From: DATFVJ01 sp963727015
GTDB taxonomy: Bacteria; Actinomycetota; Actinomycetes; Streptosporangiales; Streptosporangiaceae
Direction: 5' to 3'
Assembly: GCA_963727015.1 (NCBI GenBank)
Contig: CAVSEV010000010.1
Coordinates: 186,001 to 250,000 of the forward strand
DNA length: 64,000 nt
This document shows, one piece after another, positions 43,663-52,764 of this stretch (positions are counted from its first letter, which is position 1; every line of letters starts with the position of its first letter). The notes beneath the pieces were generated by a model. The model was given only the letters and a program-made list of their open reading frames with translations, made no database searches and had not been told where the DNA came from. Position numbers and translations under genes: made by a program.

Positions 43663-45219
43663 TTGTCCCAGTCAAAGGACGAACCGATGAGCCCACCGGG
43701 CACCTCGCCGCTGGCAGCGGCTGAGACGGCCGACCATGCGGCGAACCACGCTATGCGGTGGTGGATTCTGGCCGTGCTGGGCGTCGCCCAGCTGATGGTC
43801 ATCCTGGACAACACCGTCGTCAACATCGCGCTGCCAACAGCCCAGCACGCGCTCGGCTTCTCCAACGCCGACCGCCAGTGGGTCGTCACCGCCTACTCGC
43901 TCGCCTTCGGCAGCCTTCTCCTGCTCGGCGGCCGGATCGGCGACATCTTCGGGCGTAAGCGGACACTGATCATCGGGCTGGCCGGATTCGCCGGCGCCTC
44001 GGCCATCGGCGGAGCCTCGGTCAACTTCCCGATGCTGGCTACCGCCCGGACCGTGCAGGGCGCCTTCGGCGCGTTGCTCGCCCCGTCGGTCCTGGCCCTG
44101 CTGACCACCACCTTCACCGACCTCCGTGAACGCGGCAAGGCGTTCGCCATTTACGGCGGCATCGCCGGAGCGGGCGGGGCCCTGGGGCTGCTGCTCGGCG
44201 GGATCCTCACGTCCTACGCGTCATGGCGCTGGACCCTGTACGTCAACCTGGTCTTTGCCGCTATTGCCACGGCCGGCGCCCTGCTCTGGCTGAAGAACGA
44301 CAAGGCCGCCAGCCGCGATCCGCTGGACATTCCCGGCCTTCTGCTCGTCACCAGCGGCCTGTTCTGCCTGGTCTACGGCTTCTCTCACGCCGAGACCACC
44401 GCCTGGAGCAACCCGTTCACGATTGGCTTCCTGGTCGTCGGGGTGATCTTGCTGGCCACCTTCGCCTTGCTCGAGCCCCGGGTGTCGCACCCACTGCTCC
44501 CGCCCCGGGTGGTACGGAACAGGACCAGAGGCGGTTCGATACTGGCCATGCTGCTCGCCAGCGTGGGACTCTTCGGGGTCTTCTTGTTCCTCACCTACTA
44601 CCTGCAGGAGACACTCAAGTTCAGCCCGGTCAAAACCGGCATCGCGTTTCTCCCCATGATCGCCGCGCTCGCGGGGATGGCGCAGGTGTCGAACCGGGTG
44701 CTGCTGCCCCGATTCGGTCCCAAGATGATCGTGCCTCTCGGGCTGTTCATGAACGCCGCTGCGTTGTACCTCCTCCACCGGGTGGGGCTGCACACCTCGT
44801 ACGTGAGCCACGTGCTGCCCTACCTCCTGCTGCTGGGCCTCGGGTTCGGCCTGAGCCTCGCCCCCTCATTCAGCACCGGCACCCTGGGCCTCAGGCCCTC
44901 CGATGCCGGGGTAGGGTCGGCCACCCTCAACACCTCCCAGCAGGTCGGCGGCTCGATCGGCACGGCCCTTCTCAACACGCTGGCCGCGAGCGCCGCGACC
45001 GCATACCTGGCGGGCCGGGCGATAACGCCGGCCAACCTGCAGGCGGCAGCGCTCCACAGCTACACCACAGCATTCCTGTACTCTTCACTGATCTTCGTCG
45101 TGGCGGCGGTAGCCGCCGGGCTGGTGCTTCCCAGGGGCAACATCCGGACCCTGTCGGGGCCGGCCCTGGACGGTACCGCGGCGGAGCCGGCCCGTATTCC
45201 CGGCCGAGCGCGCGCGTGA
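43663..45219 (+). CDS. MFS transporter, DHA2 (EmrB/QacA) type, 14 helices
   Basis: 518 residues. Motifs: LDNTVVNIALPTAQ in helix 1, the DHA2 motif A region GGRIGDIFGRKRTLIIG, motif C in GGALGLLLGGIL, and QQVGGSIGTALLNTLAA late. These pumps export drugs or metabolites by proton antiport. TTG 43663 has GGAGAGG five bases upstream; ATG 43687 is the alternative. Followed 80 bp later by an AhpD-like gene in the same direction. Confidence 0.92.
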   Translation: MSQSKDEPMSPPGTSPLAAAETADHAANHAMRWWILAVLGVAQLMVILDNTVVNIALPTAQHALGFSNADRQWVVTAYSLAFGSLLLLGGRIGDIFGRKRTLIIGLAGFAGASAIGGASVNFPMLATARTVQGAFGALLAPSVLALLTTTFTDLRERGKAFAIYGGIAGAGGALGLLLGGILTSYASWRWTLYVNLVFAAIATAGALLWLKNDKAASRDPLDIPGLLLVTSGLFCLVYGFSHAETTAWSNPFTIGFLVVGVILLATFALLEPRVSHPLLPPRVVRNRTRGGSILAMLLASVGLFGVFLFLTYYLQETLKFSPVKTGIAFLPMIAALAGMAQVSNRVLLPRFGPKMIVPLGLFMNAAALYLLHRVGLHTSYVSHVLPYLLLLGLGFGLSLAPSFSTGTLGLRPSDAGVGSATLNTSQQVGGSIGTALLNTLAASAATAYLAGRAITPANLQAAALHSYTTAFLYSSLIFVVAAVAAGLVLPRGNIRTLSGPALDGTAAEPARIPGRARA

Positions 45220-45299
45220 TCCCGCGCGGGACGACACAACGTCCAGCTGGCTTACGGACAGGTGGCGTAGCGTCGGACCTTGGAAGGGGGAAACGGACA

Positions 45300-45893
45300 A
45301 TGCCATACCTTCAGACCGTCCCGCCCGATGAGGCGGCTGGCGGGGTCAAGACGATGTACGACAAGGACCTGGCCGCGCAGGGATACGTGGCGAACTACAC
45401 ACGCGCGTTCAGTCGCCGTCCCGAGGTGCTGGAGGGCTGGCTGGCGCTGAAGAACGCGATCACGTCGAGGATGGATCCCCGGCTGTACGAGCTGGCGACG
45501 GTCGCGGCAGCGACGGCGATCCGGTCGAGCTACTGCAGCCTCGTGCACGGAAAGATCCTGGCGACCAGCTATTACCCGGCCGAAAAGGTGGCGAGCATCG
45601 CCGACGACGAGGCGGGCGAGGTGCTGGAAGCGGCCGACGCGGCGGTCGTCCGGCTCGCGCGAAAGGTCGCGGAGGAGGCAGAGAAGGTCACGCAGGAAGA
45701 CGTCGACGAACTCCGCGACGTCGGGTTCTCCGATGACGACGTGTTCAACGTCATTCTTGCGGCTGCTGCCCGGTGTTTCTTCAGCAAGGTGCTCGATGCG
45801 ACAGGCACGCTGCCGGATGCCGTCCTGCACGAAATACCGGGTCAGTTGCGGTCCGCCCTCACCGTAGGCCGAGAGATAGCGCCGCAGACCTGA
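45300..45893 (+). CDS. Carboxymuconolactone-decarboxylase/AhpD-like protein
   Basis: 197 residues. The CMD core is LYELATVAAATAIRSSYCSL with VHGK: one Cys and one His, without the C-x-x-C of true AhpD peroxidases. A second conserved segment is DVFNVILAAAARCFFSKVLD. Peroxidase-related or decarboxylase function cannot be chosen. ATG 45300 follows GGAAGGGGG. May be co-transcribed with the MFS pump. Confidence 0.85.
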   Translation: MPYLQTVPPDEAAGGVKTMYDKDLAAQGYVANYTRAFSRRPEVLEGWLALKNAITSRMDPRLYELATVAAATAIRSSYCSLVHGKILATSYYPAEKVASIADDEAGEVLEAADAAVVRLARKVAEEAEKVTQEDVDELRDVGFSDDDVFNVILAAAARCFFSKVLDATGTLPDAVLHEIPGQLRSALTVGREIAPQT

Positions 45894-46056
45894 CTGGGAT
45901 GTGGCACGCCCGCACTGGTCGTGCGGACGCCCCTCGATGCGAACTACCGGCAGGCTGGTCGGCAAGGGTCGCTGACGCAGCTCCGCAGTCCGTGTACGTT
46001 GCCTGCGACCACCGAGGTTCGGTGCGGTTGCTGCATATTCCTGCTGCACGCCAGCA

Positions 46057-46082
46057 ACCTTGACGCTGACAAGCGTCAAGGT
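46057..46082. repeat. Perfect 11-bp hairpin
   Basis: ACCTTGACGCT and its exact reverse complement are separated by GACA. It lies between the AhpD-like gene and the integrase remnant, right where integrase homology begins, so it may mark a recombination boundary or act as a bidirectional terminator. Confidence 0.6.
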
Positions 46083-46090
46083 CCGGTGCG

Positions 46091-46280
46091 GCGGCGGGCG
46101 CGACGCTTCGCGAACTCATGGACCGGATGGGCCACAGCTCGACGCGGGCGGCGACGATCTACCTTCATGGCAGCGACGCCCGCCAGGGGGAGATCGCCGA
46201 GACCCAGAGCAAGCTCACCTCGCGACAGGCTCAGCCAAAGCGCCAGGCCCGTCACCGCCGAGACGGGCCAGGCTCCATCG
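46091..46280 (+). pseudogene. Tyrosine-recombinase (phage-type integrase) C-terminal remnant
   Basis: Reads AAGATLRELMDRMGHSSTRA then ATIYLHGSDARQGEIAETQS: the RMGHSS box and the catalytic Tyr of actinobacterial integrases. Everything upstream is missing. It lies 47-236 bp from the 3' end of tRNA-Arg, the usual place for an integrase next to its attachment site, so it is the scar of an integrated element. Confidence 0.8.
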
Positions 46281-46326
46281 GGCACGCAGCGGGCATGGCG
46301 GCGTTATCGAACACCATGAACCGCAG

Positions 46327-46399
46327 CGCCCCGAGCAGGATTCGAACCTGCGGCCTAGTGCTTAGGAGGCACTCGCTCTATCCACTGAGCTATCGGGGC
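46327..46399 (-). tRNA. tRNA-Arg (anticodon CCT)
   Basis: 73 nt on the minus strand. Acceptor GCCCCGA pairs with TCGGGGC; D-arm TAGCTCAGTGGATAGAGC; anticodon loop CTCCTAA gives CCT; T-arm GCAGGTTCGAATCCTGC. The 3' CCA is not encoded. The 3' end faces the integrase remnant. Confidence 0.96.
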
Positions 46400-46642
46400 G
46401 GGGCGGTGGACAGCCTACCCGGCGCAGCCGCGGGTGGCACGCCGACGACGACGCCGCAATGGCGGCAGTGCCGCGGACGGCGACCGTATCCGGTGGCCCG
46501 GGCGTGGCGCACGTGAAGGCCGGCACAGCGGGCCGGCCGGGGAGCGTCGGCGTGCAGCAAGACTTCGACCAACTGATGCGCAGCGCAGACTCGCCAGCAA
46601 CGAGCACGGCGCGCCCGGCTGACGGGTCCTGGCCGCGCGGGA

Positions 46643-47449
46643 TCAAGGAAGCTGGAACGGGAGCCGGACGCCGTCGAGTGCGCGCGGGCAGGGGCAGTCC
46701 CGGTCGGCGGGCAAGCCTTTTATGATCTTGAAAAGCAGCTCGCGCAGGCGTTCCAGGTTCGCTGCGAAGACCTCGAAAACCTCCTGCTGCGTGACGCCCT
46801 CCCCCGCCTCCACGCCGGCGTCCAGGTCGGTGACGAGCGCGAGCGGCGTATAGCAGAGGGCGAGTTCGCGGGCGAGCACGGCCTCCGGGTGGCCGGTCAT
46901 GCCAATGAGCGTCCAGCCCTGCGCGGCGTAGAAGTGCGACTCCGCGCGCGACGAGAACCGGGGTCCCTCGATGATGACGATGGTTCCCGACTCGACCGGC
47001 GGCCAGCCTTCCGACCGCGCCGCCTCGATGGCATGCGCACGCCCACGCGGGCAGTACGGGTCGGCGAACGGAACATGAACGGCGCCGCCGCTGTCGAAGA
47101 ACGTCTGCGGTCGCCCGCTTGTCCGGTCTACTAGCTGGTCGGGAATCGCCAGCGTGCCTGGCCCGTACTCCCGCGTCAGCGAGCCGACCGCGCTCGGCGC
47201 GAGGATCTGGCGCACTCCGAGCGAGCGAAGCGCCCACACGTTGGCGCGGTACGGGATGCGATGCGGCGGGAACTGATGGCCACGGCCGTGCCTTGGCAGG
47301 AACGCCACGGTCCGGCCGGCCACCTCGCCGATGACCACGGAATCGCTCGGAGCCCCGAACGGCGTCTCAGGCCGCACCTCCTCGGCGCCGTGCAGAAGCT
47401 CATACAGCCCAGAGCCGCCGATGACGCCGAATTCAGCCACGGGAGTCAC
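46643..47449 (-). CDS. mtnP: S-methyl-5'-thioadenosine phosphorylase
   Basis: 268 residues of the PNP/MTAP family: GVIGGSGLYELL at the N-terminus, FLPRHGRGHQFPPHRIPYRA, the phosphate/base-site segments IIEGPRFSSRAES and GMTGHPEAVLARELAL, and LVTDLDAGVE. Cleaves MTA to adenine and methylthioribose-1-phosphate in methionine salvage. MTA is expected because of the GMTGHPE context (PNPs have GMSTVPE). GTG 47449 or GTG 47440 could start. Confidence 0.9.
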   Translation of the reverse strand: MTPVAEFGVIGGSGLYELLHGAEEVRPETPFGAPSDSVVIGEVAGRTVAFLPRHGRGHQFPPHRIPYRANVWALRSLGVRQILAPSAVGSLTREYGPGTLAIPDQLVDRTSGRPQTFFDSGGAVHVPFADPYCPRGRAHAIEAARSEGWPPVESGTIVIIEGPRFSSRAESHFYAAQGWTLIGMTGHPEAVLARELALCYTPLALVTDLDAGVEAGEGVTQQEVFEVFAANLERLRELLFKIIKGLPADRDCPCPRALDGVRLPFQLP

Positions 47450-47458
47450 CGGGTCAGA

Positions 47459-48079
47459 CTAGCCGCCCGACGGGAACGACGGGAGCTTGGACTGGCAGGC
47501 GCTCAGCGCCGCGGCTACCTGCGGATTGCCCGGGTTAAGCCCGTTCAGGAAGCGATCGGCGCCCGACGGCGCGGAGGTGGGCGGAGCGGTCGGCCGGGTG
47601 GTGGGGATCGTCACCCCATGGGACGACATGCAACTGCGGAACGCCTGGATGGCCGAAGCGAAAGCGCCGCCGCCGAAACCGCCGCTCGGACGCAGGGACG
47701 CGCACGCCTGCCGCGCCTGCGCGAACGTGCTGTTGCCGCCGCCGAAGCCGCTGCCCCCGAAGCCCCCTCCGCCAAAGCCGCCGGACCCAGGCGTCGGCCG
47801 GGCGGTAGGAATGTTCGCGCCGTGCTGGCGCAGGCAGTCCAGGTAGGCGCTGCGCCCGGAACTCGACGAACGTGACGAACTCGACGAGTTCGACGAGTTC
47901 GACGAGTTCGAGGAGGACGCAGTGGACGAGCCGATCAGCCCGCAGCCCGCCGTGAGCATCGCGATACCGCACACCGCGGCCGCGGCGGATACGAAACGGC
48001 CCTGATAGCTGACGCGGGATACGAAACGGCCGTGACGGCTGGTGCGGGTGCCCGGGTGGCGCAGGTGTCCGCCGAACAT
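47459..48079 (-). CDS. Secreted lipoprotein with repeated CLRQHG-type motifs
   Basis: 206 residues. Lipobox in AMLTAGCG, then a Ser/Asn-rich linker built from a 9-bp repeat (NSSNSSNSS). The mature part has two copies of a motif (CLRQHGANIPTARPTP and CMSSHGVTIPTTRPTAP) separated by a Gly/Phe-rich stretch, plus a final C-x-S-K-L-P. This pattern is frequent in actinobacterial surface lipoproteins of unknown role. ATG 48079 follows AAGGAG by six bases. The N-terminal HGRFVS/QGRFVS is a small duplication. Confidence 0.65.
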   Translation of the reverse strand: MFGGHLRHPGTRTSRHGRFVSRVSYQGRFVSAAAAVCGIAMLTAGCGLIGSSTASSSNSSNSSNSSSSSRSSSSGRSAYLDCLRQHGANIPTARPTPGSGGFGGGGFGGSGFGGGNSTFAQARQACASLRPSGGFGGGAFASAIQAFRSCMSSHGVTIPTTRPTAPPTSAPSGADRFLNGLNPGNPQVAAALSACQSKLPSFPSGG

Positions 48080-48752
48080 GCTTACTCCTTACTCGAAGGT
48101 GCCGCTTCGCACGTACGGGCATCGGCCCAGTGCGACGCGACGGGCACGGCCCGTTACGGCAACTCGAATGATGCTGGCGTCGCAGCATTGGAGAAAGCTC
48201 GGCAGATCCTGCGGCCTTGCCGAATAAGCTTGGGATAAACCTCGGATAAGCCAGCAAAATGAGCTCTATGTTGCCGCCTCTTTCCTGGTCAGCGCGATAC
48301 CCCCCGGATCGCAAGGGTCCGTAGCGCCTGCACGTCCCGCAGGGAGATCCCGGCTGATACGACACCGCGGCCCTGGCGGCCATAGCGGCACCGGCGGCCG
48401 TGGCGGCACCGGCGGCCGTGGCGGCGCCGGCCTGTGGCACACAATGGCCCATCAGGTGTCAGCACCGGCACACGATGGCCCATTGTGTGTCACCGCCGCT
48501 GGGTGTCACCGCCGATTGGGGCCAACGGCACACGAATGTCCAGCAAGGTGATCATCCAGAGCCTGGAAAAGGGGTAGGTCGCCCGCGGCCATACCGGACG
48601 AACGCGATGCGGACTCCAACCCACGACGTTCGCGGCCGCCAACGCAGCTGCAGAGCCGCCAACGCAGCTGCAGGGCCGCCAACGCAGCTGCAGAGCCGCC
48701 AACGCAGCTGCAGGGGCGAGCCATCAGGCCCTGGGCGTGGCCCGCAGGCGCG
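48080..48752. other. Intergenic region with several repeats
   Basis: No gene. It contains an 18-bp GGCGGCCGTGGCGGCACC repeat (about 48365-48430), an inverted repeat CACACAATGG/CCATTGTGTG at 48438-48489 whose inner halves also recur directly, and the 20-bp array listed next. The lipoprotein and FmdB genes both point away from or toward it on the minus strand. Confidence 0.55.
48635..48714. repeat. Four 20-bp tandem repeats with palindromic core
   Basis: Four units of GCCGCCAACGCAGCTGCAG plus one base (A or G alternating). Each has the palindrome GCAGCTGC. The 20-bp period places successive palindromes about two helical turns apart, which would suit cooperative protein binding, but it may be a simple minisatellite. 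Confidence 0.85.
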
Positions 48753-49247
48753 TTACGCGACCTTGGTCGGAGACGACTTGCCACCGGACCGAGAACTGCC
48801 GGAACCGGAACCGCCGCCGGATGCCCTGCTACCCGACGAGGTGCTACCCGACGAGCCACTACCCGATGAGCCACTACCCGACGAGCCACTTCCCGACGAG
48901 GTACTTCCCGATGAGGACCCCTCGCGCGACGACCCGGAGCCACCACCCGACGAGGGGCCACTGCCGTTCGCCGCGGTCGACGCCTCGGACTTCGAGTCAC
49001 CAGATGAATTCGTACCAGCCTCGGAGCCGTTCGGCTTCTGGGTTGTTGCCGCCGCTGGTTCCTTTGCCGCCGCGCGGCTGTCCGTGCGGTAGAAGCCGGC
49101 GCCCTTGAACACGATGCCAACAGGCGAGAAGACCTTGCGCAGCCGTCCGCCGCAAACCATGCATACGGTCAGCGGGTCATCGCTGAACCTCTGCACGACC
49201 TCGGTCTGATCGCCGCACTCGGTGCACGCGTACTCATATGTCGGCAC
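48753..49247 (-). CDS. FmdB-family zinc-ribbon protein with Gly/Ser tail
   Basis: 164 residues. The first ~55 residues are the FmdB ribbon: PTYEYACTECGDQTEVVQRF with CMVCGGRLRKVFSPVGIVFK and GAGFYRTD (two C-x2-C pairs). The rest is a low-complexity GSSGSGSS-type tail encoded by a 15-bp repeat, much longer than in most relatives. GTG 49247 follows GAGGGAGGG. FmdB proteins are proposed regulators of unknown target. Confidence 0.83.
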   Translation of the reverse strand: MPTYEYACTECGDQTEVVQRFSDDPLTVCMVCGGRLRKVFSPVGIVFKGAGFYRTDSRAAAKEPAAATTQKPNGSEAGTNSSGDSKSEASTAANGSGPSSGGGSGSSREGSSSGSTSSGSGSSGSGSSGSGSSGSTSSGSRASGGGSGSGSSRSGGKSSPTKVA

Positions 49248-49302
49248 GGGCCCTCCCTCTGGCGGCGCTGGCACTCACGCCTCCCGACTGCCAAATATAC
49301 CC

Positions 49303-50001
49303 TCAGGTGGAAGGTTCGCGGTGCAAGGCCTGCGCAGCTAACAGCGGAAACCTGGCGAGCTGGGCGGTGGCGCCTGACGACCGTGCCACCAGCCGCACCG
49401 GACGATCATGGGGCGCCGCAGGCACCTCGTCGACCAGTTCGGCTTCGTACAGCAGCGCCACCGTGGGCACCGCCGCGCTCACCCTGGCGAGCGCGCGGTC
49501 GTAGCAGCCGCCGCCGTTGCCGAGCCGCATCCCCCGCTTGTCCACAGCCAGCGCCGGCACGATCACCAGCGCGGCACGAGCGATCGCATCAAGCCCGCGC
49601 GGCGGCTCCGTGGGCTCGGCGAGGCCATGCAGGCCATCCCGGCGAGGCCGGACGGAATCCGGGCCCTCATACGATGCCCAGTCCAGGTCGCCGTCGTCGC
49701 GCAGCAGCGGAAGCAGCACATAAGAGCCCCGCTTCCACAACGCGTACACCAGGCCCCTGGTATCGGGTTCGGCGCCGACGGAGAAATATGCGGCGACCGT
49801 GCCCGCCATCTCCGCCTCGGGCAGCGAAAGCACGGCGTCACGCAGCCCGTGCCCGGCGGCCGATCGTTCGGCGGGAGTCATCGCCGCCCGCGCGGCGCGC
49901 AGCCGGGCCCGCAGCACGGCCTTGTCCCGCGCGACGTTACTATCCACAGCGCGCGCCACGTCCTTGTCCACGTCCCTGTCCACATGCCCGTCTTTATCCA
50001 C
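49303..50001 (-). CDS. 5-formyltetrahydrofolate cyclo-ligase
   Basis: 232 residues. Family motifs: LRARLRAARAAMTPAER at the N-terminus, VAAYFSVGAEPDTR, and the ATP/folate site VPALAVDKRGMRLGNGGGCY followed by DRALARV. Converts 5-formyl-THF to 5,10-methenyl-THF. The first ~25 residues (DVDKDVARAVDSNVARDK) look like a small repeat expansion. Divergent from galU with about 50 bp between starts, so promoters overlap. Confidence 0.9.
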   Translation of the reverse strand: MDKDGHVDRDVDKDVARAVDSNVARDKAVLRARLRAARAAMTPAERSAAGHGLRDAVLSLPEAEMAGTVAAYFSVGAEPDTRGLVYALWKRGSYVLLPLLRDDGDLDWASYEGPDSVRPRRDGLHGLAEPTEPPRGLDAIARAALVIVPALAVDKRGMRLGNGGGCYDRALARVSAAVPTVALLYEAELVDEVPAAPHDRPVRLVARSSGATAQLARFPLLAAQALHREPST

Positions 50002-50053
50002 ATCGAGTGCCCGTCTAGCGCGGCCAGTCCCGGTGACCCCTTAGGGTTCGAGC

Positions 50054-50986
50054 ATGGCTCAATTCGCCGCCGTGACCAAGGCAGTCGTCCCCGCAGCAGG
50101 CCTAGGTACCAGGTTCTTGCCCGCGACCAAGGCGACGCCCAAGGAAATGCTGCCCATCGTGGACAAGCCTGCCATCCAATACGTCGTAGAGGAGGCGGTA
50201 GCAGCCGACCTGACAGATGTGCTGCTCATTACCGGCCGAAGCAAGCGATCGATAGAGGATCACTTCGACCGCGCCTACGAGCTCGAGGAAGCGCTCGCCG
50301 CCAAGGACGACAACGACCGCCTCGCGCTCGTCCGTGAATCCAGCCAGCTCGCCACCATGCATTACGTGCGGCAGGGCGACCCGAAAGGACTCGGCCACGC
50401 GGTGCTGTGTGCCGCCCAGCACGTAGGGTCCGAGCCGTTCGCCGTCCTGCTCGGCGACGATGTGATCGACCCGCGCGACCCGCTGCTCACACGCATGATC
50501 GAGGTCCGCAGCCGTTACGGCGGCAGCGTCGTCGCGCTGATGGAGGTGGATCCGGAGCAGGTCAGCCAGTACGGCTGCGTCGCGATCAACCCGACCGCGG
50601 AAGAGGACGTCGTTACCGTCACCGACCTGGTGGAAAAGCCGGTTCCCGGCGAGGCGCCGAGCCAATGGATCATCATCGGCAGGTACGTCTGCGATCCGGC
50701 CGTCTTCGAGGTGCTGCGGCACACGCCGCCGGGCAGGGGCGGTGAGATCCAGCTCACCGACGCGCTCAAGGAACTGGCACGCCGTGCGCCCGGGGACGCT
50801 GCCGATGACGAGGCCGCGACACCGGGCGGCGGGGGCGTGCACGGCGTGCTGTTCCGCGGCCGCCGCTACGACACCGGCAACAAGCTCGACTACCTGCGCA
50901 CGCTCGTTCAGTTCGCGTGCGATCGCGACGATCTTGCCGACGAGTTCGTGCCCTGGCTGCGGAAGTATCTGGCGGATCTGCCATGA
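50054..50986 (+). CDS. galU: UTP-glucose-1-phosphate uridylyltransferase
   Basis: 310 residues. AVVPAAGLGTRFLPATKATP (nucleotide loop), KEMLPIVDKPAIQYVVEEA, and LVEKPVPGEAPSQW with GRYVCDPAVFEVL are diagnostic. Makes UDP-glucose for glycans and trehalose. The stop overlaps the next ATG (ATGA), coupling it to the glp/moeA gene. This order is conserved in actinomycetes. Confidence 0.95.
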   Translation: MAQFAAVTKAVVPAAGLGTRFLPATKATPKEMLPIVDKPAIQYVVEEAVAADLTDVLLITGRSKRSIEDHFDRAYELEEALAAKDDNDRLALVRESSQLATMHYVRQGDPKGLGHAVLCAAQHVGSEPFAVLLGDDVIDPRDPLLTRMIEVRSRYGGSVVALMEVDPEQVSQYGCVAINPTAEEDVVTVTDLVEKPVPGEAPSQWIIIGRYVCDPAVFEVLRHTPPGRGGEIQLTDALKELARRAPGDAADDEAATPGGGGVHGVLFRGRRYDTGNKLDYLRTLVQFACDRDDLADEFVPWLRKYLADLP

Positions 50987-52185
50987 GATCGGTCGACGAC
51001 CACCTGGCCGCGATTCTCGCCACTATCCGCCCGATCGCGCCGATCGAGCTTGGCCTGCTCGAAGCGGAGGGCGGAGTCCTGACCGAGGAAGTCACCGCGA
51101 CTCATCCGCTGCCGTCGTTCGACAACTCGGCGATGGACGGTTACGCGGTGCGGTCGGCTGACGTCGAGGGCGCGGCCCCCGGGCACCCTGTCACGCTTCC
51201 AGTCGTGGGCGAGGTCGTGGCCGGTGACACCGGAGCCTACGCGGTGACCGCGGGCTCAGCCGTCCGGGTTACCACCGGTGCGCAGCTGCCGGCGGGCGCC
51301 GACGCTGTGGTGCCTGTGGAGTGGACCGACGGCGGCACGGCCAAGGTGGAGGTGCACCAGCCAGCCGGGGCCGGGCACGCGATCCGGACGGTCGGCGAGG
51401 ACCTGCGGGCCGGCGACCAGGTTCTCGCCGAGGGAGCATCGATCGGGCCGGTTCAGCTCGGGCTGCTCGCCGCGGCCGGCCGCTCCTCAGTGCTCGTCCG
51501 GCCACGGCCACGGGTCGCGGTGCTGTCCACCGGCAACGAACTCGCGGAGCCCGGCACGCCTGTGACGCCTGGCCGTATCTGGGAGTCCAACAGCTTCATG
51601 CTGGCAGCGGCGGCCAGACAGGCCGGGAGCATCGCCTTCCGGCACGGCGCCGTGCGCGACGACCCGCGCGAACTGATGGCAGCGATCGATGATCAGCTGA
51701 TGCGCGCCGACGTTCTGGTCACGAGCGGCGGCGTGAGCATGGGCGGCGAGCACGACGTGGTCAAGGACACGCTCAGCCGGCTCGGCAGCGTCGATTTCGT
51801 GAAGGTCGCGATGCAGCCGGGCATGCCACAGGGCTTCGGCATGGTGGGCGACGACCACACACCGATCTTCACCTTGCCCGGAAACCCGGTCAGCGCCTAC
51901 GTGTCGTTCCAGCTGTTCGTCCGCCCGGCTCTCCGCGCGCTCCAGGGCATGGATCCCGAACGGCTGCGCACGGTACGCGGTATGCTGACGGGCCCGCTGC
52001 GCTCTCCGGCCGGGAAGCGGTCGTTCGCGCGGGCGCAGCTCGAGCGCTCCCTGGTGAGGCCGGTGTCCGGGCAGGGTTCCCACCAGCTCGCGTCCCTCGC
52101 GGCCGCCAACGCACTCGTCATTGTGCCTGAAGACGTCACGGAGATGGCGATCGGCGACGAAGCGGAGGTCATGCGCCTGCCATGA
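50983..52185 (+). CDS. glp: Gephyrin-like molybdotransferase (MoeA/Glp)
   Basis: 400 residues with MoeA domains: PLPSFDNSAMDGYAVR, GAQLPAGADAVVPVEW, the molybdopterin-binding TSGGVSMGGEHDVVKD and LPGNPVSAYVSF, and a C-terminal beta domain. It can insert molybdate into MPT. In actinobacteria the copy beside galU and a GlpR/SepX-type membrane protein has been linked to cell division (Glp), and this neighbourhood matches. moaC follows with a 4-bp overlap. Confidence 0.9.
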   Translation: MRSVDDHLAAILATIRPIAPIELGLLEAEGGVLTEEVTATHPLPSFDNSAMDGYAVRSADVEGAAPGHPVTLPVVGEVVAGDTGAYAVTAGSAVRVTTGAQLPAGADAVVPVEWTDGGTAKVEVHQPAGAGHAIRTVGEDLRAGDQVLAEGASIGPVQLGLLAAAGRSSVLVRPRPRVAVLSTGNELAEPGTPVTPGRIWESNSFMLAAAARQAGSIAFRHGAVRDDPRELMAAIDDQLMRADVLVTSGGVSMGGEHDVVKDTLSRLGSVDFVKVAMQPGMPQGFGMVGDDHTPIFTLPGNPVSAYVSFQLFVRPALRALQGMDPERLRTVRGMLTGPLRSPAGKRSFARAQLERSLVRPVSGQGSHQLASLAAANALVIVPEDVTEMAIGDEAEVMRLP

Positions 52186-52670
52186 ACACTGGCCGCCTGA
52201 CGCACGTGGACGAGGCCGGCGCGGCGCGCATGGTCGACGTGTCGGCCAAGGACGTGAGCGTGCGGACCGCCCGCGCTTCTGGACGGGTGCTCCTGGCCGA
52301 TGCGGCCGTTCAGGCCCTGCGGGGCCGCGCGGTGCCGAAGGGGGACGCGCTCGCGGTTGCCAGGATCGCCGGGATCGCGGGCTCGAAGCGGACCCCGGAC
52401 CTCATCCCGCTGTGCCATCCGATCGCCTTGCATGGGGTCACGGTTGATCTCCAGGTCGAGGATTGGGGCGTGTCGATCGTGGCCACGGCGCGCACCGCGG
52501 ACAGGACCGGCGTGGAGATGGAGGCGCTCACCACGGTCAGCGTCGCGGCACTTGCGCTGGTCGACATGGTGAAGGCGATCGACCCGGCAGCGGTAATCTC
52601 CGACATCCAGGTGGAGGAGAAGACCGGCGGCAAGACCGGGCCGTGGCAGCGCCGGGGTGAGGGCACGTGA
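52182..52670 (+). CDS. moaC: Cyclic pyranopterin monophosphate synthase
   Basis: 162 residues. LTHVDEAGAARMVDVSAKD at the start, KRTPDLIPLCHPIALHGV in the middle, and GVEMEALTTVSVAALALVDM with MVKAID near the end carry the catalytic Lys and Asp. Second step of molybdenum cofactor synthesis, acting with a MoaA not present here. Confidence 0.95.
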   Translation: MNTGRLTHVDEAGAARMVDVSAKDVSVRTARASGRVLLADAAVQALRGRAVPKGDALAVARIAGIAGSKRTPDLIPLCHPIALHGVTVDLQVEDWGVSIVATARTADRTGVEMEALTTVSVAALALVDMVKAIDPAAVISDIQVEEKTGGKTGPWQRRGEGT

Positions 52671-52764
52671 GCGGCGCTCGAGCGGCACGCGTGAGCAGCG
52701 CTCGTGCACAGCCTCGTGAGCAGCAGCTGCGGCGGCTTGCCGCGGCCGGTGGTGAGGGGGGCGT

